Shown here: piece by piece, positions 15,701-26,600 of the stretch
Position numbering within the stretch: the first letter of the stretch is position 1
Layout of the letters: each line of letters begins with the position of its first letter
From: a virus
DNA: 64,000 nt
IMG/VR virus record: IMGVR_UViG_3300042868_012479
Span: 18,524 to 82,523 of that record
Direction: 5' to 3' (one strand)
The notes under the pieces: model-generated
Told to the model about the DNA's origin: nothing
Database searches by the model: none
Seen by the model: the letters and a program-made list of their open reading frames with translations, nothing else
Program-made: the position numbers and the translations under genes

Positions 15701-18592
15701 TTAGGCACCGGTCTCGAGTTCTGCGAGCCTGGATTCAAGCTCATCAATGCGGGAACGCAGCTTACGCATGGCAGAGTGCAGGGGAACAACCAGGCGGCTG
15801 TACTGAATGGCTTCGGGGGTGCCATCTTCGTTGTAAACCACGTAAGATTGACCGTCAACGTTTTCGGCCATTTCCTCAGCAAGGAACCCGTACTGACGTG
15901 GAGACTCTTCGCCCATCTCTTCAAATTGCACTTTGTCATGATAGGTAATAGGCACAACGTCAAGAATGTTGTCGGAGTCAGTAATGTTAACGACGTTTGT
16001 TTTGTAACGAAGTGAAGAGGAGTCTCGGAAGATCCTCCATTGAATGTTATTCCCAGAAGTTGTGCCAAAGAAAATTCTTACGTCCTGAGAGTTAGTAATT
16101 GTAGAGGTATTGTAAAGGCTGGTCGCCTTAATTACATCACCTGACTCATTTCCAAGGGTAACGTCATCTGTAAATGTTGCAGCACCGCTCACGCTCAGGG
16201 TCGTTGTTGTAACGCTCGTAAATGTTGGAGTTGTGTCCGCAGTTAGCGTAACTGTTGTGCCCTCACCAGCACCCCCGCTAACTGAAATAAGTGAGTTTGC
16301 AGATGTGACGCCGGCAACATAGTTACCATTTGTATCAGTTCCTAGGGTAAGGACACCGACTGTCGACGCACTGTGATTGTGGCTATCATCGGCAACCGCA
16401 ACGGAATAGCTATTGGCCCCTCCAACAGTAAGCGCAGCGGCGGTCATACTGACGTCTCCGGTCAGGTCAAATGTGGTTCCGGTCAAATTAGATTTTAGCG
16501 CAACCTCTGATCCATTGGCCATAACTACTCCAGTACCAGTAGAATCTAGGTTAATGTTTCCGCTACTTGCGCTAAGTGTAATCGTAGGATTAGTTCCGCT
16601 CGCGCCCAACTCGTTGGCCCTGATCCACATGGTGCCGCTATTGAGGTAGATGACGCCGTAGCCGTAGGCGCTCGGGTCTACTTGATCGGCGAGGAGAAGC
16701 TGAATAAGCCCTCGGTCGTAGCGAATCTCTGTAAGGTCTACGGTAAGCTCGCTTGTTGGGGCAACATTTACTACGACCCCCGCAGCAATGCGAAGGTACG
16801 CTGCGTCCTCCGGAATTGCCCCAGTTACATTAGGATTAGCCTGAGTTTCATACGCATAAGTTGCGCCGGCAATAGTAGAAAAGGTCTGTTCGTTGTTTCC
16901 GGCGGTGCCAGTGGCGGTGGTGGAGTCGTTCCTGTAGTACTGCGTTCGAATCGCTACTGATGCCTGTGTCTTTGTGGTGCCGGTGGCATTCCTCCACGCT
17001 GCTCGTGGCTGATTAGTCCAGGTCCTTGCGGCAGAGCCGGGAACTGCAACATACCGATACACGCGACATACGTCGCCAACGTTGGCACTCGTTGGGATAG
17101 TAAAACGCAAGACATAGCCAGACGCAGCCGTCGCGTCAGCAACAGCTTTAACAGTAATAGTTGTTCCAGCCGTGCTCTCTACGGAGAAATACGGCAAACG
17201 ATTCGTGGAGTTATTTATGGCTGAGCCAACAGTTGGGGGAGTTGAGCCAAAGTCCCCGTTAATAATGCCCGTCTCAATCGCCCGGTTTAATGATGGCCCA
17301 AGAGCGTATGAGTTGCCCCCATCGCTTTGGGTGTCTAGGAGCTCAACCCCAACATCGTTGGTAATTCGTGTTTGCTGCAGCACCAAGTCATCAGTGAGTT
17401 GACCACCTGTGCTAAGGCTAAAATCACCAATGGTAATGCTGCCACCAGTGACCGTGAGGTTGCTTGCTGTTACGGCTCCGGATGTATTGGCTGAGAACTC
17501 AGCCGTAGACGGGTTGGCACTTCCTGCCCAAATGCCTTGGAATGTAGGGGAGATAGCATCTGGGTAGCTGCCAACGCGCACAACGCCTTCCCCGGAGCCA
17601 ATTGTAATTTCTGTGGCTGCAATCTCGCCGACGATGAGCGTGGAGTCGACCGTACCGGAGGTAATGTGAATCGATCCGTCGGCATTCTGGGTGTAGGACT
17701 TGAGTACCTTGATGGCCACGGGGGCCCCAAGGGTTGGGAGGGAAATACCGGTAGAGGTTCCGTCAAATGTAACGTCATCGCCAAATCGCTGCTTGAAGGT
17801 AAACGTTGTGCTAGTCGGTACGGTGGTGACGTAGGCAACGCCATCCATAGTCTGGATTGTTCCCGTAAGCTCAATGTAGTCTCCGACAGAAAACCCGTGG
17901 GCAGCGCCGGTGGTAACGGTGACCGTGCTTAGCTCTGCAGGATTATCTGGGTCATCCAAAACGCGAGAAATAGTAGAGATGGCAAGAGCTTTGCCCACAT
18001 AAACAATCGAAGCCGTAGAGGCAGTTAAGCCGCTGGTGATGTCGGCCTTGCTGTAGGTCAGCGTGTTTGTAGCAACAGTGGCTGAGGCATAGTCGAGTGG
18101 GCCATTGGTGGGAAGGTTGAGCCCAACCCCGCCAAGAAGGGTGCCAGTAGTGAAGTACAGCCCAGAAACGCGGACATAGTCGCCAGTCGTTAGGCCGTGG
18201 CCACCGGGGAGTGTAAGGCTGACAGTGCCGCTGCCCGTTGAGACGGCTGTCGCCGCAATAGAGCCGCCGGTAAAGCCCATCTGCACTGCCGCGTGGTCTT
18301 CTGGGGCGCCGTACCACTTGGTGTTCCAGGAAGGGACGGTCTGAATAAGTCCTGCGCGCATGAGGTTGGCATCAATGACGCCCGTTTTGATGTAGCTTGC
18401 GTTAATCGTGCTGCCTGTGTCGCTCCGAACGCTAATAATGGACTGGCTGCCAGCCTGATATGTCTGGCCAGTCGAATCGCGCTCCTCGGCCGCATTGACA
18501 ACCTCAAAGCCGTCTCCATTGATCTCCACGGCAGAGAAGGACTGCCCCTGCCCGGTAATGATGACTGGAGAAGAGATTCGCTCGACAGACAT
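15701..18592 (-). CDS. Tail spike/fibre with C-terminal S74 self-cleaving chaperone
   Basis: 963 residues, start codon adjacent to the upstream stop (TAAATG). The N-terminus is baseplate-like and the body is beta-rich with repeated ubiquitin-like strand segments. Residues ~855-963 form an intramolecular chaperone domain: SLRYKTNV carries the Ser-Lys catalytic pair, and QYGFLAEEMAENV plus a C-terminal coiled coil (LRSRIDELESRLAELE) are diagnostic of peptidase S74. The chaperone trimerises the spike and then cuts itself off. Likely a receptor-binding or depolymerase-type fibre of the tail tip. Confidence 0.85.
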   Translation of the reverse strand: MSVERISSPVIITGQGQSFSAVEINGDGFEVVNAAEERDSTGQTYQAGSQSIISVRSDTGSTINASYIKTGVIDANLMRAGLIQTVPSWNTKWYGAPEDHAAVQMGFTGGSIAATAVSTGSGTVSLTLPGGHGLTTGDYVRVSGLYFTTGTLLGGVGLNLPTNGPLDYASATVATNTLTYSKADITSGLTASTASIVYVGKALAISTISRVLDDPDNPAELSTVTVTTGAAHGFSVGDYIELTGTIQTMDGVAYVTTVPTSTTFTFKQRFGDDVTFDGTSTGISLPTLGAPVAIKVLKSYTQNADGSIHITSGTVDSTLIVGEIAATEITIGSGEGVVRVGSYPDAISPTFQGIWAGSANPSTAEFSANTSGAVTASNLTVTGGSITIGDFSLSTGGQLTDDLVLQQTRITNDVGVELLDTQSDGGNSYALGPSLNRAIETGIINGDFGSTPPTVGSAINNSTNRLPYFSVESTAGTTITVKAVADATAASGYVLRFTIPTSANVGDVCRVYRYVAVPGSAARTWTNQPRAAWRNATGTTKTQASVAIRTQYYRNDSTTATGTAGNNEQTFSTIAGATYAYETQANPNVTGAIPEDAAYLRIAAGVVVNVAPTSELTVDLTEIRYDRGLIQLLLADQVDPSAYGYGVIYLNSGTMWIRANELGASGTNPTITLSASSGNINLDSTGTGVVMANGSEVALKSNLTGTTFDLTGDVSMTAAALTVGGANSYSVAVADDSHNHSASTVGVLTLGTDTNGNYVAGVTSANSLISVSGGAGEGTTVTLTADTTPTFTSVTTTTLSVSGAATFTDDVTLGNESGDVIKATSLYNTSTITNSQDVRIFFGTTSGNNIQWRIFRDSSSLRYKTNVVNITDSDNILDVVPITYHDKVQFEEMGEESPRQYGFLAEEMAENVDGQSYVVYNEDGTPEAIQYSRLVVPLHSAMRKLRSRIDELESRLAELETGA

Positions 18593-21500
18593 TTAAGGGG
18601 TATCCTCCGCGCTAATAGCCGGCGATCCGGAGACGTTTAGGTCTCGAGTGACATATAGCCAAGCGCTATTGTCAGTTGTGTTGGCGTAGTTATTTGGAAG
18701 GTATGTGTAGTCGCCACGACGGATTCCGCCAGCAGCGTCTTTAGTAATGGCCCGAACTCGATACTGGTAACGATACTTGTAAGAGGCGCTGCTGTCAGTA
18801 TAGGTGTTATTTACAACTGCCTGGTTATCCGATGTGAGCAAGTCGCCCCACCCGGTCTTGGCGGTCTTGACAACCTCATACCAAGAGAATACAAGGTTGG
18901 TCGGGGCATTGGCCTTTGTCTTGCTAATAGCTGTAATTGGAAGGCTAGATCCGGCGTATATTTGGAATGTAACAGTAGTCAAATTAGACGCCTTGCTAAC
19001 AGACTGAATTTCCCACGTGCCGTTTAGTGAGCCATTCTTTTCACCAGTAATTTTCCAGCCCGTAACGGTAATAAATGTATTTTCGCTAATCGCAAGGTTC
19101 CCAGCGAAGACAACCGACACAGTAGAGATCCCCCCAACTGCTGCTGCGGTCCGGCTAACGGCTGTGCCGGTTTTCCTGAGATATGCTCGAGACTTTACTG
19201 ACTGCTGCAGCTCCTCGCGGCGGCGTTGAACTTCAAAGTTAGTAAAAAGCTTGTTCCGTGGGTCATTTCGATCAAAAACCCAACGAAGCACAATGCTGAG
19301 ATCAGCGGTTGTTGGCTTGCCATCAACGTCAATAGTGTTAGCAACAAGGTTGTTAATTGGGCTTGGCTTTGTAAACTGAAGCTGTCCTGGCCCAAGGCTT
19401 TGCGTAATCTCATCGCGCTGCACGAGAATGATTGCATCTTTTGTAAAAGCAGGCTCACTTCCAAGCGTTACCTGATAGTAAATTTCCCCGCCAAGAATTT
19501 CTGTTTGCTGGGATTTTACAACAATGGGTTCCGCGATCCCGGCCTGAGACCAAAGGTACGGGATAACGCTACCGGTTGTCAGACGCCCATCCGAGGCATG
19601 GGTAGGGTGAGAAAACTCAAAAGATTGCAGTTTTTTTCCAGATGAGGAAAATTGAGTTGCGGCAGCAAGGACTGCATCTTCTTGAGTTTCAACTGCGGTG
19701 TTCACGGTGCTCGACTCAATGATTTTTCCGTGCGTTTGCCAAACTCCCTGAACGTAGTCAAACGTGTACCGAATGACTTGGCCGGTAACCACGTCTGCAG
19801 TTAGAAGGTCGCCGCTTGCATCTTTCGTGATTGCTTTTGCGTATACATGCACACGGTTAGTGACGCTGCCAGCTTGTGAAATGTTTCCCGGGGACTCGAA
19901 TGGCTTCAGCGGAATGACGCTAGTGAGGGCCGTGTCAAACATGTATTCAGCAGTTGAACCGGGTGCAACACCGTAGTCTGCAAATCCAAACTCGCCAGTA
20001 ATTTTAGTGACAAATGGGTTTGCCCAGAAGTCTGTGTAAGACTGTGCTGCGTGTTCAAATATAAGCGCAGCTTGAGTGATTCCGGCCGTGCTAGGAACTG
20101 TGCACATCCCCCACATTTTCTCCCAAACATTAGCAGAAGACAGGGCGCCACCAATGGTGACATCAGAGCCAACCTGAGTTCCGCCAGCATCGTAGAATCG
20201 AATTTTTAGCCGAGGGTGAGCAGCATTTGTTGACTTTATCGTTGCGGATGCCCATAGTATTTCGCTAGCAGAAACGTCAAATTTTTTAGATTGAGCACGT
20301 TTTACCGTGGCGCCAGTTGCAGTCAAAGAGTATCCATAGCCGTAAGGCCCGCCCGTTCGTGAAGTTAGCGTAAAGCTATTCAATGTCCAGCCGGTTGTGC
20401 CGGCGTTACCAAACGAGTCCTCAAAAACTGAGTTAGATACGTAATTTTTTACTTCTCGCAATTTATAATGCAAATTCTTCTCTGCATCAACCCAATACTG
20501 GCATCCTGTTTTCTTTGCAAGGTAGTCCAGCGCTTGCCGCAGGGTCATTCCGTTAAACGGCTCCTTTAGCTTGCTGGCCGCAGACTTCCCAGGAAGGTTT
20601 GCAAGGTATCGGTAGTCGTTATCCTCGTTGAGAAGGTCGCCACGGGTGTACCAGTGGGCCATCCACGCAACGAGCTGCTCTCGCTCGGTGTCGCCAAGGG
20701 CCCGGTCAAAGATAAAGATATCTCCAATCAAGCCGTCAAAGAAGTGCCTAGGGGTACTTGAGCCGTAGCCATATCCAATGGTGAAATTTTCATGCCCAGT
20801 ATCGGCTGGAGTTACCGCAGCCAGTTGCTTTACCACTGTCTCGTCATTCTTTTGAAACGTTAAATCGCCAGTGGCATGGTCGTAAGAAAAGTATATAATG
20901 GCGGTCTCTCCGGCGGCTACAGAAATACCAGAGTTGATACCTGCACTGCTATTTGTGGTCTGTGTGTCAAAGTAAACAATATTTCCACTTGCGTTAAGCT
21001 TGAGCTCTTTTCGCCCCGGGGATGAGCCGCTAAGGCTTCCATGATGCCAAATTGTTTTGAAGTCTCCAGAGAGCGTAGCTGGCCGGATTAGGCATGCAAT
21101 CGTTGTGCTCTTTGCCATAGACCTAAACCCAATGCCGTGCCCGACTGCAGTCCCGGTGGCGGCCCCGGATGCAGTGGGCAAGCCAGCACCAGTAAAGTCC
21201 AGAGAAAATGTCAATGCAGTGGCTGCGGTAATCGTTCGGGCCGTGTCGTTGTAGGTCCCAACTGATGTGAGCTTTAGGACTACGCTTTCTCCGATAGCAA
21301 AACCATGGGCGTGGCTTGTTGTAAGAGTCAAGATCCCAGAAGTGCCATTCATAGAAAGGGCCGTAACGTCAGCAAGCCTACTTGAGGAAAGTCCTTGATA
21401 CTTAGATGCGGTGAATGACACGGCTTGCCGTCCGCCAATATAGGTAAGCGTGTCGTCAGGCATGGTGACAAATGTTGCGCTCGGGGTTGCGGCGGCTCGG

Positions 21501-23665
21501 CCGGCGCCTGCGCTTGCGGGCCAGGCGTAGTTAAACGTTGTGATGATCGCAGACTGCCCAATTGTTTGTGGCCCATCGCTATCATCAGTTCGGCTGTCGG
21601 CAAACTGTACATACGAGTACCCAGCGCTGCTAAGCGCCATTGTCGAAGCCCCGCGTTGCGCCTTGGTAAGCGGAGACCAGTTGTTCAGGTTGGTATTTGT
21701 TCCATTTTTGGCGTATACAGGGTATATTCCGCCCCTAAGCTCAGTGATAGTTAGTCCCGTTCCGCCCAATCCGCTATAGGGGCCTGAGATTGATACGTTA
21801 ACGATGTCGCCAACCTTAAATGGGTGAGTTGCCTTTTTAGTGCGGGAGTTATATGCAAGGCTCCACGGGGTAGTCTGCGCCCCAACGCCAATCTCTACCA
21901 GGTTGCTCTTTCGGTACGCGGAGTAGACGTGAAATGGGTTGGAGGCGCTAGCCGCCCCGTCACCAACCTGGGTGACCACAAATTTGCCGTTATAAGAGCC
22001 CGAACCAGAAACATGTATGACGTCATTGATGTCAAACCAGCCAGCCGGGCCATTGTGCCAGAGCGTAGTGACGCCGTTCACTCGCTTTCCGGCAATGATT
22101 TTGTACTTCTGGGCATGAGCCTGAACAAATTGAGTTTGCGCCACTTCGACGTACGAAACGTACGCATACCCACCGGATGTCCATGTGTTTGTCGATGAGT
22201 TTTTGATTTTAAAAGTAGTTGGCGTCGCTTCTTCTATGATTGAGTATGCAATGTTTAGTGTTCCGGAAGAGCCAGATTGGGTAATACCATAAATGCCAAC
22301 TGGGTCTCCCGCAAAGAACGTATTCGCTGCGGTGTATGTTGCGTACGTGCCGTCTGTAGACACACCTGTAATTGCCCCACTTGACCTGATGGCAAATCCA
22401 GGGTCAACCGGCGTGTATGCTCGCACGTTTGTTGCGCCGGTTGTAGCAACCCGGAAACCAGAGCTGTATGTGCCAGGGTTGTTGTACTCAATATTTCCCA
22501 AAGAGACAACCTGCCCGTCAGAGAGGCTGTGGTCTCCAATGGTTGTAAAGTCGATGTAGTCAGACGTTGAGTTGTAGGCCCCAACCGAGCGAACGATGTA
22601 TCGCTCAACAATCTCGCTATCAACTCGGGCAACACGAAGATCTTTCCGTGCGTCCATCGCCCTTGGGTCAAACGAGCTTCGCCCCGACTCGGTCTTTGGG
22701 TTTGACAGGGGAATCCAAGACTTTGCGCCCAGCTGTAGCGGGTAGCCGGCGTCAGGCAAATAAGTAATCGGGCTAAACCGTTTCTCATTAGTGTTTTCCT
22801 CAACATACGTAGTGTAGTTAATGCCAAGGCTGTAGCTTGCATTTGAGTACGGATCGGTTGTCCGGATGTCAGTGAAAAGAGAGGCGGTGTACGGAGTGCT
22901 GCGGCCAGATGACTCATCGGCAACGTTGGTATACGTCAAGGCGGTGTTGTCTGCCGTGTAGCTCACCACCGAGTCAACCGAATATACGGTCCAGGTTGAG
23001 TTGTAATTGGTGGTTCGATCAATGATTACCTGCTGCCCAACGATTAAATCGTGGGAGTCGTTAAGGGCAACAGTAATGCGTCGCTTGCCGGAACCGTTAT
23101 TCCCATCAGAGATCTTGGTGATTTTAAGGCCGTTCTTCTCCTTGTCGGTTGCATAGCCGCCACGGATGAGCTCATGGTCCAGGGTGTCGTATGGGGCTTT
23201 GTACTGAGTTATTACAACCTCGTCAAGAAGTGCAGTGTAGTCGGAGCACTTTACCTTTGTGATGATTGCGCTACCGGTACCGCGCCCACCGCCGGTACTT
23301 TCTCGGGACACCTGGGTAACAACGCCACCAAAGATCAGTACACCGGCCTCATATACCTCCACCTCTGTCCGGGAGGGGATGTCCAGCGCATACGTGTGGT
23401 CGTCTAGGGCAGCCTGCGCCTTTGCGTCAACATCTGCCCCAGGGTAGGCGGACCAGTCCAATGTTGAGTTTGGGAACATAGTAAAGATAGAAAAATCAAG
23501 AGAGGAGAGGGAGCCGTCGGTGCTCTCAGTAAAAGTAAACGACGACGAGCTTCCGTCCATAAACGCCACACGCTTCGTGATGTCAAGGAACCCATCACCA
23601 ATAGGGGTATGGCCCAGTAGGCGTGCCTTGATTTTTACTGTGATGGTTCCAGTATAGCTAGCCAT
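18593..23665 (-). CDS. Tail-tip hub / minor tail protein with LamG-like and Fn3 domains
   Basis: 1,690 residues. The opening ~130 residues (LDIPSRTEVEVYEAGVLIFG) match the start of tail-associated hub proteins. Multiple beta domains follow; residues ~860-1010 look like a concanavalin/LamG sandwich ending in FFDGLIGDIFIFDRALGDTE, a sugar-binding fold. Then comes the conserved hub segment MTLRQALDYLAKKTGCQYW, and residues ~1370-1690 hold Fn3-like strands. It probably forms the baseplate hub and helps glycan recognition. GAGGT ribosome site; start 3 bases after the tape-measure stop. Confidence 0.8.
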   Translation of the reverse strand: MASYTGTITVKIKARLLGHTPIGDGFLDITKRVAFMDGSSSSFTFTESTDGSLSSLDFSIFTMFPNSTLDWSAYPGADVDAKAQAALDDHTYALDIPSRTEVEVYEAGVLIFGGVVTQVSRESTGGGRGTGSAIITKVKCSDYTALLDEVVITQYKAPYDTLDHELIRGGYATDKEKNGLKITKISDGNNGSGKRRITVALNDSHDLIVGQQVIIDRTTNYNSTWTVYSVDSVVSYTADNTALTYTNVADESSGRSTPYTASLFTDIRTTDPYSNASYSLGINYTTYVEENTNEKRFSPITYLPDAGYPLQLGAKSWIPLSNPKTESGRSSFDPRAMDARKDLRVARVDSEIVERYIVRSVGAYNSTSDYIDFTTIGDHSLSDGQVVSLGNIEYNNPGTYSSGFRVATTGATNVRAYTPVDPGFAIRSSGAITGVSTDGTYATYTAANTFFAGDPVGIYGITQSGSSGTLNIAYSIIEEATPTTFKIKNSSTNTWTSGGYAYVSYVEVAQTQFVQAHAQKYKIIAGKRVNGVTTLWHNGPAGWFDINDVIHVSGSGSYNGKFVVTQVGDGAASASNPFHVYSAYRKSNLVEIGVGAQTTPWSLAYNSRTKKATHPFKVGDIVNVSISGPYSGLGGTGLTITELRGGIYPVYAKNGTNTNLNNWSPLTKAQRGASTMALSSAGYSYVQFADSRTDDSDGPQTIGQSAIITTFNYAWPASAGAGRAAATPSATFVTMPDDTLTYIGGRQAVSFTASKYQGLSSSRLADVTALSMNGTSGILTLTTSHAHGFAIGESVVLKLTSVGTYNDTARTITAATALTFSLDFTGAGLPTASGAATGTAVGHGIGFRSMAKSTTIACLIRPATLSGDFKTIWHHGSLSGSSPGRKELKLNASGNIVYFDTQTTNSSAGINSGISVAAGETAIIYFSYDHATGDLTFQKNDETVVKQLAAVTPADTGHENFTIGYGYGSSTPRHFFDGLIGDIFIFDRALGDTEREQLVAWMAHWYTRGDLLNEDNDYRYLANLPGKSAASKLKEPFNGMTLRQALDYLAKKTGCQYWVDAEKNLHYKLREVKNYVSNSVFEDSFGNAGTTGWTLNSFTLTSRTGGPYGYGYSLTATGATVKRAQSKKFDVSASEILWASATIKSTNAAHPRLKIRFYDAGGTQVGSDVTIGGALSSANVWEKMWGMCTVPSTAGITQAALIFEHAAQSYTDFWANPFVTKITGEFGFADYGVAPGSTAEYMFDTALTSVIPLKPFESPGNISQAGSVTNRVHVYAKAITKDASGDLLTADVVTGQVIRYTFDYVQGVWQTHGKIIESSTVNTAVETQEDAVLAAATQFSSSGKKLQSFEFSHPTHASDGRLTTGSVIPYLWSQAGIAEPIVVKSQQTEILGGEIYYQVTLGSEPAFTKDAIILVQRDEITQSLGPGQLQFTKPSPINNLVANTIDVDGKPTTADLSIVLRWVFDRNDPRNKLFTNFEVQRRREELQQSVKSRAYLRKTGTAVSRTAAAVGGISTVSVVFAGNLAISENTFITVTGWKITGEKNGSLNGTWEIQSVSKASNLTTVTFQIYAGSSLPITAISKTKANAPTNLVFSWYEVVKTAKTGWGDLLTSDNQAVVNNTYTDSSASYKYRYQYRVRAITKDAAGGIRRGDYTYLPNNYANTTDNSAWLYVTRDLNVSGSPAISAEDTP

Positions 23666-23668
23666 GTA

Positions 23669-26600
23669 TTACCTCGGCCGTGCGTAGCCCATGGCCCGAA
23701 GTGATCGGGTCTGAGCTGCTGCAACTTTTTCAGCCAGCCGGTCGATGTCGGCTGCAGAGTTTAGCTGCGGATTATTGATAACAACGGAGGCGCTGATTGT
23801 ACCACTGCCACCACCGATTGACATGCTCCCAGGGCCACGTAGTTTGTGGTTTGGAACGATGCTGCCAAGGTTGGATGGAACCATAATCTCTGGCCCACGC
23901 TCGCCCACAAGGTAGGCGTTGCCAGGGAAGACAGAGCCGCCAAGGGCTCGGGCACCAGTAACATTTTGATACAGCTTCTTGTCAACGTTAAAGATTCCCT
24001 TGCCGCCGGCCATGACAAAGCCTTGGGTTTGCTTCTGGAACTTGTTTTGCATCATGTTTGTGTAGATCCAATCACCAATAAACCCGCCAATCAAGCTGCC
24101 AACCCAACCGCCAACAAACGGAATAGGCAACAAGCCGCCAAGGAATTCGCCAACTCCTGATCCAAGCATGCCAACCATCGTTCGATCAACGCTTCCCCCG
24201 CCAAGAAGGGTTGCGGCAATGCCAGCAAATTTTGCAAGGCTGCCGCCAATTCCAGGAAGCATCGTCAGAAGATTCATGAATACGGACGATCCAAGGGTTG
24301 CAATATTGAGGTTTCCGGTAGCCCACATCGTTGCTATGTCGGCGACAATGCCCGCAATTCCTTGAGCCTTCTTGGACGCGCCAAACTTCAGGTCCATGCT
24401 CTTAAGCTTAGAGTTTGCTTTTGGCAGGGATGCAGGAGCGCCTGGAACTCGCCATCCTTCTGCGGCGGCAAGGTTGTCAACAAGTTTTTGAGCTTTCTTT
24501 GGATTTACTGCCTCTTGGTCTAAATTATCGAGGCGAGTATTTGGAAGAACTCCATTCTGCCTTGCAAATCGAACGAATGCCTCCGCATATGTTTCATGAG
24601 GGAAGGTATTGTATGAGCTTGTGGCCGATTTCAGGAAATTAAACGAGCCAGCAGCTCTAATAACTTTCCCGGCTGATCCAAGCATATTTCCAAGCATATT
24701 TCCCTTAGTTCCGGGGCGATTTCGTGGATTCCTCATGTCGACAATATGGCCGATTTCGTGAACCAGCGTTTCCATCATTCCAGACTTTGCATCATTAAGC
24801 TTTTCACTTCGGAAAAGAGGGTCCAAACTTTGCAGCCTTGCCTCGGAGCCTTTCCTTACTGGCCTTGTGGCCATAGCAATTTGATCAGGGCCAAACTGTC
24901 GAGTATAGGCATTTCCGGCAACACCCCATCCCAGCGTGTATTTTTCATCGTTAAGGAAATCGATAACAAAATTTGGCTTAAAGTCTTCCGGTGCAATCTT
25001 CAATACATTTCGAACAAGTTCGTCAATTTCTGGAACAGAGAAAGGCAAGCGTACTCCGTCATCAACTTTAATTTTTCCCCATGGAAATTCATACATTGTT
25101 GAAGCAACTGGAGTTTTTCGAAGAGGAAGCTCAAGATTTAGGAAATCAAGAAGCTTGCCTTGCTGCGTCATCTTTGCTGGCTGACGAGTGCCGCCATCTT
25201 CCAGCCAGCTATAATCAGTGCCAGTGCCATCAGCAAATCCGCCCATGATTGGGCCGGAGCCAGGTCGGGCCTTCTTGTTGTTTCCCTTGCCGGTTCCAGG
25301 ATTAGTGTAAGAACGAATCATTTCTTTGATTTCTTGCATGCGGTTGAGCCGGTCAGTGTAGCTATTTACCGCCACTTCATCCCAAATTCTGCTATACCCC
25401 CCGATGGAATGTCCCCCATATGAACCATCTTTAGCCCAGTACTTGTCAAAATTTTTCGGGTGGGGTGGGTATGCTAACCAATTTTGATGACTCGCTCTGC
25501 GAGATCGAGTAAACCGCATAGCCTTGTCGACAACATCTGTGTCAAAAACCAAGCCTCGAAGGATGTCAATAACTGTAAGCCCGTGATCCATAATTGCTGA
25601 TTCACTTGCGCGGTCTCTAGCGGATGTTGTGCCCATTCGCAGGTTTGCTGCGTGCAATGCATTGCTGCGCTCTACGTCAGCAACCATATCCATGTTCTGA
25701 AATTGTTTAGCCCACTCTAAATACTGCTCGTTTTCTGAGCGATCTTTCTGGTCAGGAAGTAAAGCTGTTTTTCGAGCATATTCTGCAAGATATGATTGAG
25801 GAAGTTTTATTCTATCGTCCAGCCGCAGGCTGGCGATTTTTTCTTTAAGCGGATGGCCGGCATTAACAAACCAAGATTTTGCAAGCCCAATAGCATCAGA
25901 AACCAAAGGAATTTCAAAATAATCTCTGTTGTATGGAGCTAGCGCTATGTTAAACTCTGGGAAATACGTTGGCCAAGTTGCGGCCCAGCGGCGATCTCTC
26001 TCCGCCCACGGGTTTACCCTATCGGAGTCATCCATGCGGACCCGCGAGGCCCCCGGTGTGCCTGCGGCAAATCCGCGCATGCGGCCCGTCTTTCCGGCCA
26101 TAAGGGCGCCGGCTGAGGACTTGAGGTAGGTAGGAAGCATGTGGTTAGGGACAATGTCGAGTTGGCCGCTTCCGCCAACGCTGAGCATCTCTGGGCCACG
26201 CTCGCCGACCATGTACTTGCCACCGGGAACAATTGATCCACCGGCTGCCTTATTTGCGTTTGGCAGGGTGATATTAGTAAGGAGCGCGGCGATCTGGTAA
26301 AGGATAGCGTCAACGTTTGTATCAAGGCCAGAGAGAAGCAAAGAATTTTGTTCTGGGCCAACAAGACCCTTCAGCTGTGCTTCTAGCCTTTGGATTTCCA
26401 TTCGTGCCAGTACGCCGGCTGCGGAAACGGCTGGGCCGTATTTCTTTTTTGCAGCCGGGTCGGTTTCAAGCTCGACGAGCTTGGCCTGAATTTGCTGCTG
26501 CTTAACTCGCAAGGAAGCAAGCTTGCCTGTAATTGCATCCTCGACCCTTTGGGTCGGAACGTACGTTTGCTTTGGCTCTGTGGCAGCTGCAAGAAGGGCC